This document shows, one piece after another, positions 1 through 5,122 of a DNA stretch of 9,290 nucleotides. This DNA is from Sutterella sp. (GTDB lineage Bacteria; Pseudomonadota; Gammaproteobacteria; Burkholderiales; Burkholderiaceae_F). The first letter of the stretch is position 1. Each line of letters begins with the position of its first letter. Location of the stretch: assembly GCA_003488465.1 (NCBI GenBank), contig DNLN01000027.1:5194-14483 (forward strand). The letters run 5' to 3'. A program made the translations under genes and the position numbers. The notes under the pieces are model-generated. The model was not told the origin of the DNA. It did no database searches and saw only the letters and a program-made list of their open reading frames with translations.

Positions 1-221
1 CGGGAAAATGGTTCCGAGCCGATGGCTCCGTCGTGTCCTGCACCGAAAAAGTTAAGGTGCTCGAAGAGAACTGGGCCGATGTGCGCGAGCAGCTTCAAGA
101 GGCGTTCGATGATGCTTTGCTCATGGGCTGCACGGCCGCTCAGGTGCGAGCTGAATTCAAGCGTCTCGTTGACGAGTTGCCCGAACGCTATGCCGAGCAA
201 AAGGAAGTCGCCGGGAAGTAA
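1..221 (+). CDS. Conserved small hypothetical protein, 3' end only
   Basis: The frame that ends in TAA at 219-221 is open to the left window edge, so the true start lies outside; 72 residues are visible from base 3. A GTG at 33 could serve as a start, but residues encoded before it (GKWFRADGSVV) continue naturally into the rest, so I treat the gene as truncated by the window. The visible part has a short W-x-R-x-DG-x-VVSC beginning, then EKVKVLEENW and a charged, probably helical stretch rich in Glu, Arg, Ala and Leu (EQLQEAFDDALLMGC). From memory it resembles a family of short uncharacterised proteins in Burkholderiales. No enzymatic motif or membrane segment is visible. It converges on the H1-like gene 80 bases downstream. 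Function unknown. Confidence 0.6.
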   Translation, partial: GKWFRADGSVVSCTEKVKVLEENWADVREQLQEAFDDALLMGCTAAQVRAEFKRLVDELPERYAEQKEVAGK

Positions 222-241
222 ACCGATTTTTTAGAGGCGGG

Positions 242-272
242 AAAAAACAGCGCCCGAACTTGCCGGACGCTG
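242..272 (-). terminator. Rho-independent terminator of the H1-like gene
   Basis: Read on the minus strand, bases 272-248 form a 9-bp stem (CAGCGTCCG with CGGGCGCTG, one G-U pair) around a 7-base loop. Six T follow immediately (complement of the A-run at 242-247). It starts 30 bases after the stop codon at 302-304. On the plus strand no T-run follows the hairpin, so it looks directional for the minus-strand gene. The plus-strand gene ending at 221 has only a T-run at 227-232 with no good stem before it. Confidence 0.75.
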
Positions 273-301
273 CTTGTGAAGAGATCGGAAAAACGCGCTG
301 A

Positions 302-1234
302 TTATTTTGCGGTCTTCTTTTTCGCAGTGCTTTTTGCGGAAGCGGCCTTGGCGGCGGGCTTTTTCGCGGTCTTGGCGGCTGCCGTGCTCTTCTTGGCGGC
401 CGCGGGCTTTTTCTCAGCGGCGGGCTTTGCCGCAGCCTTCTGGGCTGCAGTCTTGGCAGGCGACTTCTTTGCCGGGGCGGTCTTGGCCGGAGCCGCCTTG
501 TCGGCGGCGGGTTTCTTTGCGGCAACGGCTGCCTTCTTGGCGGGAGCAGCTTTCTTTGCGACGGCGCTCTTCTTTGCGACGGCGGTCTTCTTTGCCGCGG
601 ACTTTGCGCCAGTCTTCTTGTCGGGCTCGATGGTGATCATGGCCTCGCTCTTAGCCTTGGCTTCGGCGATTTTCTCCACGCGGCTCTTTTCGTGCTTTGT
701 GGGCTTGAGGATCTTCTTGGCTTCGGCGGCAAGACGTTCGGCCTCAAGGCGGGCCGCCTCCTGAGCGGCGGCTTCCTCGGCCGTGCCCTTGGGGATGCGC
801 ACAAAGGGATCGGAGACCTTGGCTTTTTCCTGGTTCACGCCCCAGAGCGAGAGCAGCTCGGTTTCGCTCGGCGCCTTGCCGCTGGCGCGGCGCGAAACGA
901 CGCTGGCGCGCACGAGCTTTTCGATTTCCGGAAGCGGCAGGCGGTTCAGGTCGGTAAACGTGATCAGGCACTTCTCGGCATTGAATCCCTTGATGGACTG
1001 AACGAATGGCTCGATGACGGTCTGTTCGGCGACATACAGCGTCAGGGATTTCTCGCGCGACTCGAGTGCGAACAGGGGAGAGCCGGAGAGTTCGTAGAAC
1101 ACCAGGCCGTGCCGCTTGCTTTCACGGACACCGCGAGCCGCTCGACGGATCAGGCTCGCGACGCGAGCCATGGCAACGCGACGATCGGGCGGCAAGCTCT
1201 GCAGAAAAACTCCCAGTACCGAAGCCCCAACCAT
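302..1234 (-). CDS. DUF1801-like domain protein with histone H1-like Lys/Ala-rich tail
   Basis: The product is 310 residues from ATG 1232-1234, chosen because GGAGG (minus strand, 1243-1247) sits 8 bases upstream. A TTG at 1247-1249 in the same frame overlaps that site and is unlikely. Residues of about 8-115 form a globular domain with the pattern of the YdhG/DUF1801 family: a start like FLQSLPPDRR, a central alternating strand region (KSLTLYVAE), then GFNAEKCLITFTDLNRLPLPEI. Residues of about 150-175 are Glu/Ala-rich and probably helical. From about 206 to the end the chain is almost only Lys, Ala, Pro, Thr and Ser, with AAKK/PAKK units as in bacterial histone H1-like and AlgP-type proteins. 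The tail should bind nucleic acid electrostatically. The domain's role is unknown; chromatin or nucleoid association is inferred. It has its own promoter and terminator. Confidence 0.85.
   Translation of the reverse strand: MVGASVLGVFLQSLPPDRRVAMARVASLIRRAARGVRESKRHGLVFYELSGSPLFALESREKSLTLYVAEQTVIEPFVQSIKGFNAEKCLITFTDLNRLPLPEIEKLVRASVVSRRASGKAPSETELLSLWGVNQEKAKVSDPFVRIPKGTAEEAAAQEAARLEAERLAAEAKKILKPTKHEKSRVEKIAEAKAKSEAMITIEPDKKTGAKSAAKKTAVAKKSAVAKKAAPAKKAAVAAKKPAADKAAPAKTAPAKKSPAKTAAQKAAAKPAAEKKPAAAKKSTAAAKTAKKPAAKAASAKSTAKKKTAK
521..592. repeat. Four tandem 18-bp units inside the H1-like tail
   Basis: The minus-strand gene here encodes four six-residue units, KKTAVA, KKSAVA, KKAAPA and KKAAVA (residues 215-238). 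At DNA level the plus-strand 15-mer TTCTTTGCGACGGCG occurs at 552-566 and again at 570-584, an exact 18-base period, with a shorter third copy at 588-595. Such repeats can expand or contract by slippage in whole units without breaking the frame. Confidence 0.7.
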
Positions 1235-1242
1235 AGAATCAA

Positions 1243-1247
1243 CCTCC
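1243..1247 (-). promoter_or_regulatory. Shine-Dalgarno site fixing the H1-like start
   Basis: The minus strand reads TTTGGAGGTTGATTCTATG. GGAGG is 8 bases before the ATG at 1234. The site covers the alternative TTG start at 1249, which argues for the shorter 310-residue product. Confidence 0.75.
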
Positions 1248-1289
1248 AAATCTCAAAACTCAAAACGGGGATGTGCTGAAAAACAAGAA

Positions 1290-1318
1290 ATTCTACTGAA
1301 TTTTTTGGTTTTTTTCCA
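1290..1318 (-). promoter_or_regulatory. Putative sigma-70 promoter for the H1-like gene
   Basis: On the minus strand a -35-like TGGAAA (1313-1318, 4 of 6 consensus) is followed after 17 bases by TAGAAT (1290-1295, 5 of 6). The spacer is A-rich. This would give a leader of about 50 bases before the ATG at 1234. The region is clearly more AT-rich than the flanking genes, as expected for a promoter, but no experimental support is available. Confidence 0.45.
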
Positions 1319-1330
1319 CTGAGGAAACAC

Positions 1331-1342
1331 TCAACGTGTTGA
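1331..1342. repeat. Perfect 5+5 bp inverted repeat upstream of the H1-like promoter
   Basis: TCAACGTGTTGA is a 5-bp inverted repeat with a 2-base centre. It lies just upstream of the putative -35 element of the minus-strand promoter (1313-1318). Its size and position fit a regulator binding site, but a 5-bp arm can arise by chance and I do not recognise the motif. Confidence 0.25.
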
Positions 1343-1370
1343 ATTTTCTAGTTCTTTTGGATAGGGGCAA

Positions 1371-1904
1371 CTAGTTTCGATAGAAGCGGTACCGGGCGGT
1401 AAATGGAATGACCCGGCGGTGGCCGACCTGGATGGGCGAGCAAAGGGTCTGGGGCTGACCGCCCTGCGCTTCGTCTCGCAGCACATGCTGAATGCCCGTG
1501 AGCCGCCCTCGGGATCCTCGCGAGCGGGTCTTGAACAGAACGCTTTTCAGGTCGCCCGTTGTCGCGCCGCTCTGCCAGAGCTCAATCCTTGACGTGAGCA
1601 TGGAGCCGTCGGGACTCACGAAGGAAAAGTCCTGCCTCTGGCGCACGATGGCACGCCGGGAGCCGGGCTGGCTCAGGGTGACGTCGGACTCGGCCAGGCG
1701 CCAGTAGCGGCCCTTGGCGTCTCTTGTGCAGACATAGGTGAGCTTGCCCGTGCCGGCGAGCGTGAGGGCGGGTTTGCCCAGGCGCAAGAGCGCGATTTCA
1801 AACGCAGAACGGGTGTCCCGGCGATGAATCGGCTGAGGCGGGCTCGAGCAGCCGACAGCCAGGAGGGCGGCAAGAGCAAGGACTGCAAGGCGCAGGGACT
1901 GCAT
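1371..1904 (-). CDS. Small lipoprotein, DUF3455-like
   Basis: The product is 177 residues from ATG 1902-1904. This start is chosen because the next 19 residues are a textbook lipoprotein signal: MQSLRLAVLALAALLAVGC, with lipobox Ala-Val-Gly-Cys and acylated Cys19. Longer in-frame starts upstream would bury the signal. No good Shine-Dalgarno sequence precedes it, so translation may be weak. The mature part has G-x-L-x-YVC, then Y-x-W-R-L-A-E-S-D-V-T-L, a SPDGSML motif near the middle, and a C-terminal GGQPQTLC then ARYRFYRN. This order resembles DUF3455 proteins (C near the N-terminus, DGS, GG-x-P...C, Y-x-A-x-Y-x-FY). The two cysteines of the mature domain could form a disulphide. It should be anchored in the cell envelope; function unknown. 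It is divergent from the oxidoreductase operon. Confidence 0.75.
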   Translation of the reverse strand: MQSLRLAVLALAALLAVGCSSPPQPIHRRDTRSAFEIALLRLGKPALTLAGTGKLTYVCTRDAKGRYWRLAESDVTLSQPGSRRAIVRQRQDFSFVSPDGSMLTSRIELWQSGATTGDLKSVLFKTRSRGSRGRLTGIQHVLRDEAQGGQPQTLCSPIQVGHRRVIPFTARYRFYRN

Positions 1905-2168
1905 AGGGAAACTGCTTGCAAGGGTGGGTCTTTCTACCCCGTCAATTGTAGTGTGGGCATGAGTCGGCGGGCGTCGGCATGAGCCTTCCGGGGGCTTAAC
2001 TGCGGGGATTCGTTTTGGCCTCCGATTAGCCCGAAAAAGCGCTTCTTCCCGGCGTAAAAAACTGATATCGTTAGCAGGTTGGGCAGGCCCGCAGCGACGC
2101 CGCATCAAGTCTGTTCCGGCACGCTCGGACCGCCAGAGAGAACCCGACATCAGCTAGGAGAGAAGTTC
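1905..2168. promoter_or_regulatory. Divergent intergenic region, lipoprotein gene and oxidoreductase operon
   Basis: These 264 bases must hold promoters for both directions. On the minus strand TACAAT (complement of 1945-1950) is a good -10 hexamer about 40 bases before the lipoprotein start, but no convincing -35 lies 17 bases upstream. On the plus strand there is an AT-rich patch around 2056-2072 (TAAAAAACTGATATCG), the best place for the operon's -10, also without a clear -35. I searched by eye for FNR-type (TTGAT-N4-ATCAA) and sigma-54 (-24/-12) patterns and saw neither. The sequence 'gcatgagtcgg' / 'gcatgagcc' is a short near-repeat at 1958 and 1978. Confidence 0.4.
2156..2160 (+). promoter_or_regulatory. 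Shine-Dalgarno site fixing the gamma subunit start
   Basis: AGGAG lies 8 bases before ATG 2169. It decides between this start and an in-frame ATG at 2079 that would add 30 residues of low-complexity, non-family sequence. Confidence 0.8.
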
Positions 2169-2741
2169 ATGTATCAGATCCGCATTCATGGTCGCGGAGG
2201 CCAGGGGGTCGTGACCGCCGCCGAGATGCTGAGCGTGGCGGCCTTTACCGAAGGACACTGGGCGCAGGCGTTTCCGAGCTTCGGCTCAGAGCGAACCGGA
2301 GCGCCCGTGGTGGCGTTCGCCCGCATCGATGACAAGGAAATCCGTCTGCGCGAGCCGATCCAGGAGCCCGATGTGGTGCTTGTTCAGGACAAGACGCTTC
2401 TTGAGAGCGTGGATGTGTTCTCCGGCATCCGCCCCGATGGCTACGTGCTCATCAATAGTTCCGTGAGCCCCGAGCAAATGGGGCTTGGCGAGCTTGTCGC
2501 GAAACTTCCTCCCGGACACGTGATGAGCGTTCCCGGCACCAAGTTCGCCATTGACTTCATCGGCAGGCCGCTGCCCGGCGCCGCGATGCTCGCGGGCTTT
2601 GCCGCCATGACCGGGGGCTTGAAGCTCGAGAACGTGCAGGCAGCCTACAGCGCACGCTACGGCGGCAAGATCGCTCAGGCCAACGCCGCCGTCGCCCAGG
2701 CGGCCTACGACTACATCATCCAGGCCAAGGCGGCCAGATAA
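2169..2741 (+). CDS. porG: 2-oxoacid:ferredoxin oxidoreductase, gamma subunit
   Basis: The product is 190 residues, the usual size for a stand-alone gamma subunit of the pyruvate/ketoisovalerate oxidoreductase family. It begins MYQIRIHGRGGQG, whose GRGGQG (residues 8-13) followed by V-x-TA is the family signature, and continues with FPSFGSERTGAPV, also strongly conserved. A Rossmann-like strand-helix pattern follows. In the holoenzyme this subunit corresponds to domain III of single-chain pyruvate:ferredoxin oxidoreductases and contributes to the active-site assembly and CoA handling. The chain is cytoplasmic with no signal peptide. It is the first gene of a four-gene operon; the alpha gene's AGGAG overlaps the last base of this stop codon, giving an 11-base gap. 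Membership in the family is secure; the exact 2-oxoacid substrate is not. Confidence 0.9.
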   Translation: MYQIRIHGRGGQGVVTAAEMLSVAAFTEGHWAQAFPSFGSERTGAPVVAFARIDDKEIRLREPIQEPDVVLVQDKTLLESVDVFSGIRPDGYVLINSSVSPEQMGLGELVAKLPPGHVMSVPGTKFAIDFIGRPLPGAAMLAGFAAMTGGLKLENVQAAYSARYGGKIAQANAAVAQAAYDYIIQAKAAR

Positions 2742-2752
2742 GGAGTTGCTCC

Positions 2753-4009
2753 ATGCTTAAGCAAATCGAAGGCAGTCAGGGCGTTGCTCAGGCCGTTGCG
2801 CTGTGCCGCCCCGAGGTGATCTGCGCCTATCCGATCTCGCCGCAGACCCACATTGTGGAAGCCCTCGGCACGATGTGCCGCAAGGGCGAGTTGAAGAATT
2901 GCGAGTACATCAACGTGGAAAGCGAGTTCGCGGCCATGTCGGGCGTGATCGGCGCTTCCGTAGCGGGCGCGAGGACCTATACGGCGACCGCCTCCCAGGG
3001 CCTGCTCTACATGGTCGAGGCCGTTTACAACGCCTCGGGCCTGGGGCTGCCCATCGTCATGACGATTGCCAACCGGGCGATCGGCGCTCCGATCAACATC
3101 TGGAATGACCACTCCGACTCGATGAGCCAGCGCGACAGCGGCTGGCTGCAGATCTTCGCCGAGACCAACCAGGAGGCGGCCGACATGCACATCCAGGCAT
3201 TCCGCATCGCCGAGGAGCTCTCGCTGCCGGTGATGGTCTGCATGGACGGCTTCATTCTCACGCACGCCGTCGAGCGCATCGACGTGCCCACGCAGGAGCA
3301 GGTCGATGCGTTCCTGCCGCCTTACGATCCGCGCCAGGTGCTCGATCCCGACAACCCCGTGTCGATCGGCGCCATGGTGGGGCCGGAGGCCTTCACTGAA
3401 GTGCGCTATCTCGCGCACCTGAAGCATCTGCAGGCTCTGGAGCTCATTCCGCAGGTGTGCGCCGAGTTCGAGAAGATTTTCGGTCGCGCGAGCGGCGGCC
3501 TGGTCTCGCAGTACCGGTGCGAGGATGCGCAGATCCGCGTCGTCGCCATGGGCTCGTGCCTCGGCACCATCAAGGACGTTGTCGATGAGATGCGCGAAGA
3601 GGGCGTGAAAATCGGCGTCGTCGGCCTGAAGTGCTTCCGTCCCTTCCCGGTGCCGGCCATGCGCAAGGCTCTGGAGGGCGCCAAGCAGGTCGTGGTCGTC
3701 GAGCGCACGCTTGCCGTCGGTTCGGGCGGCGTTCTGAACCGCGACGTCATGGTTGCAAGCCGCGACCTCGGAATTCTTCCGAAGTGCGTCATTGCGGGCC
3801 TTGGCGGCCGGGCCATCACCAAGGCCTCGCTCCACAGGATCTTTGGGCAAGCCGTGGCGGGCACCCTGGGTTCGCTCACGTTCATGGACCTTGACATGGA
3901 TCTGGTCGAGCGACAGCTTGCCCGAGAGAAGGCGGCGCGCCGCACGGGCCCGCTGCCAGAGGCCATGATGCGCGATGCGCACCGCGATGATTCAGGCGAA
4001 ATCCTGTAA
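2753..4009 (+). CDS. porA: 2-oxoacid:ferredoxin oxidoreductase, alpha subunit
   Basis: The product is 418 residues, slightly longer than typical four-subunit PorA. It has AGGAG 7 bases before the ATG. Conserved blocks in order: AYPISPQTHIVEAL (25-38), SEFAAM (57-62, with Glu58 the likely thiamine-activating Glu), a GASVAGARTYTAT-SQGL stretch (67-84), NRA (107-109), DHSDSMSQRD-GW (119-131), QEAADM (140-145), and MDGFILTH (164-171). The second half is the transketolase C-terminal type domain with KCFRPFPVPAMRKAL near 300 and a VVVERTLAVGSGG stretch. It carries the pyrimidine side of thiamine diphosphate and the substrate pocket. Where pyruvate enzymes often read PIT in the first block, this protein has PIS (Ser29), a conservative change near the substrate carboxylate. 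Pyruvate is the best guess; other 2-oxoacids (2-ketoisovalerate, phenylglyoxylate) cannot be excluded. Confidence 0.9.
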   Translation: MLKQIEGSQGVAQAVALCRPEVICAYPISPQTHIVEALGTMCRKGELKNCEYINVESEFAAMSGVIGASVAGARTYTATASQGLLYMVEAVYNASGLGLPIVMTIANRAIGAPINIWNDHSDSMSQRDSGWLQIFAETNQEAADMHIQAFRIAEELSLPVMVCMDGFILTHAVERIDVPTQEQVDAFLPPYDPRQVLDPDNPVSIGAMVGPEAFTEVRYLAHLKHLQALELIPQVCAEFEKIFGRASGGLVSQYRCEDAQIRVVAMGSCLGTIKDVVDEMREEGVKIGVVGLKCFRPFPVPAMRKALEGAKQVVVVERTLAVGSGGVLNRDVMVASRDLGILPKCVIAGLGGRAITKASLHRIFGQAVAGTLGSLTFMDLDMDLVERQLAREKAARRTGPLPEAMMRDAHRDDSGEIL

Positions 4010-4018
4010 GAACCCCGC

Positions 4019-4023
4019 AGGAG
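4019..4023 (+). promoter_or_regulatory. Shine-Dalgarno site fixing the beta subunit start
   Basis: AGGAG lies 8 bases before ATG 4032. An in-frame ATG at 3975 would overlap the alpha gene and add 19 non-conserved residues, so 4032 is preferred. Confidence 0.8.
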
Positions 4024-4031
4024 AAAACAAC

Positions 4032-5096
4032 ATGCAGGAAACACAAGTTCGTTTCTATCAGACCGGCACCTTCACGGTGGGCAATCGTCTGCTCAATCCG
4101 GGGGATCGCACGGTACAGTCGTCCTCCGAACGCTTCAATTCGCTCAACTCCGGTCACCGCGCCTGCCAGGGATGCGGCGAGGCGCTCGGCGCACGCTATG
4201 CCATCGATGCCGCCATGGCCGCAACGGGCGGTCAGGTGATCGCGGCCAATGCGACGGGGTGCCTTGAGGTGTTCTCGACGCCGTATCCGGAAAGCGCATG
4301 GCGCCTTCCCTGGTTCCACTCGCTCTTTGGCAACACCGCGGCAGTTGCAAGCGGCATGGCAGCCGCCATGCAGGTGAAGGCAGCCAAGAAGGGCGAACCC
4401 GCCCCCCGCATCATCGCCATGGGCGGCGACGGCGGAACGACGGACATCGGCTTCGGGTGCCTGTCGGGCATGTTCGACCGCAATGACGACGTGCTCTACA
4501 TCTGCTTTGACAACCAGGCCTACATGAATACCGGCGTGCAGCGCTCCTCGCAGACGCCGCCCGCGGCGCGCACGGCAACGACGATGCCCACCCCGGGGCA
4601 TCCCGGCAACACCTTCAGCCAGGGCAAGAACGTGCCGCTCATCGCCATGGCGCACGGCATTCCGTATGTCGCCACGGCAACGGTCGCGGATTTGCACGAT
4701 CTGGAGCGCAAGGTCGACTACGCGATGAACTTTCACGGTGCGCGCTACATCCACATCCTCGTTCCCTGCCCGCTCGGCTGGGGCGTTGCCTCCAACAAGA
4801 CCGTGGAGATGGCGCGCCTGGCGCAGCAGACGGGATTTTTCCCGGTGTTCGAGGCCGAATACGGCGAGGTGACGCGCGTGTCCAAGATCCGCCGCAGGGA
4901 GCCCATCGAGAAGTTTCTGATGCCGCAGAAGCGCTACGCGCATCTGTTCAACAAGAAGGCTCCGCAGCCCGAGATCATTCAGCGCCTGCAGGCGATTGCC
5001 GACCGCAACATCGCCAAGTTCGGTTTGCTCGACGGAACCGAGCCCGATCCCGTGCCGCCCTCCGAGCAGGGCGTCGAGAGAGCCCTCAGGATCTAG
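4032..5096 (+). CDS. porB: 2-oxoacid:ferredoxin oxidoreductase, beta subunit (TPP and proximal [4Fe-4S])
   Basis: The product is 354 residues, somewhat longer than archaeal PorB because of extra residues at both ends. It binds the thiamine diphosphate and the cluster nearest to it. Visible features: GHRACQGCGEALGARYAIDA (41-60) with Cys45 and Cys48; ATGCLEVF (74-81) with Cys77; STPYP-x-W-x-LPW-H (82-96); the diphosphate/Mg motif GGDGGTTDIGFG (131-142) ending in DNQAYMNTGVQ (160-170) with Asn161; and PCPLGWG (245-251) with Cys246. These four cysteines match the standard proximal [4Fe-4S] ligand set of PorB, so the subunit looks fully active. The sequence is closer to pyruvate enzymes (PTGCLEV, TPYP) than to 2-oxoglutarate enzymes. 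It lies 22 bases after alpha and 26 bases before the flavoprotein, within one operon. Confidence 0.92.
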   Translation: MQETQVRFYQTGTFTVGNRLLNPGDRTVQSSSERFNSLNSGHRACQGCGEALGARYAIDAAMAATGGQVIAANATGCLEVFSTPYPESAWRLPWFHSLFGNTAAVASGMAAAMQVKAAKKGEPAPRIIAMGGDGGTTDIGFGCLSGMFDRNDDVLYICFDNQAYMNTGVQRSSQTPPAARTATTMPTPGHPGNTFSQGKNVPLIAMAHGIPYVATATVADLHDLERKVDYAMNFHGARYIHILVPCPLGWGVASNKTVEMARLAQQTGFFPVFEAEYGEVTRVSKIRRREPIEKFLMPQKRYAHLFNKKAPQPEIIQRLQAIADRNIAKFGLLDGTEPDPVPPSEQGVERALRI

Positions 5097-5122
5097 ACCC
5101 GTCCGTGCGTTAGGAGAACAGT

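Noticed and set aside
276..764. Plus-strand open frame rich in Ala and Phe that looks like membrane helices
   Set aside because: It is the reverse complement of the Lys/Ala tail codons (AAG/GCC become CTT/GGC), which mimic a hydrophobic protein. The minus-strand frame has the ribosome binding site, domain and terminator.
692..1279. Plus-strand open frame of 195 codons opposite the DUF1801-like domain
   Set aside because: No ribosome binding site or recognisable family; the opposite strand explains the region better.
1348..1374. CTAGTT/AACTAG inverted repeat as a terminator of the lipoprotein gene
   Set aside because: The stem is only 6 bp with a 15-base loop, AT-rich, overlaps the stop codon and lacks a proper T-run on the minus strand.
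1905..2150. N-terminal extension of the lipoprotein to an ATG at 2150
   Set aside because: It would place 82 Arg/Pro-rich residues before a perfect lipoprotein signal peptide.
2079..2168. Upstream ATG for the gamma subunit
   Set aside because: The added 30 residues do not fit the family, which starts directly before the GRGGQG strand, and AGGAG favours ATG 2169.
2711..3982. Long open frame of 423 codons on the minus strand opposite the alpha subunit gene
   Set aside because: Its translation is His/Arg/Asp-rich with no family pattern, and the plus strand encodes a clearly conserved PorA. GC-rich genes often leave the antisense frame open.
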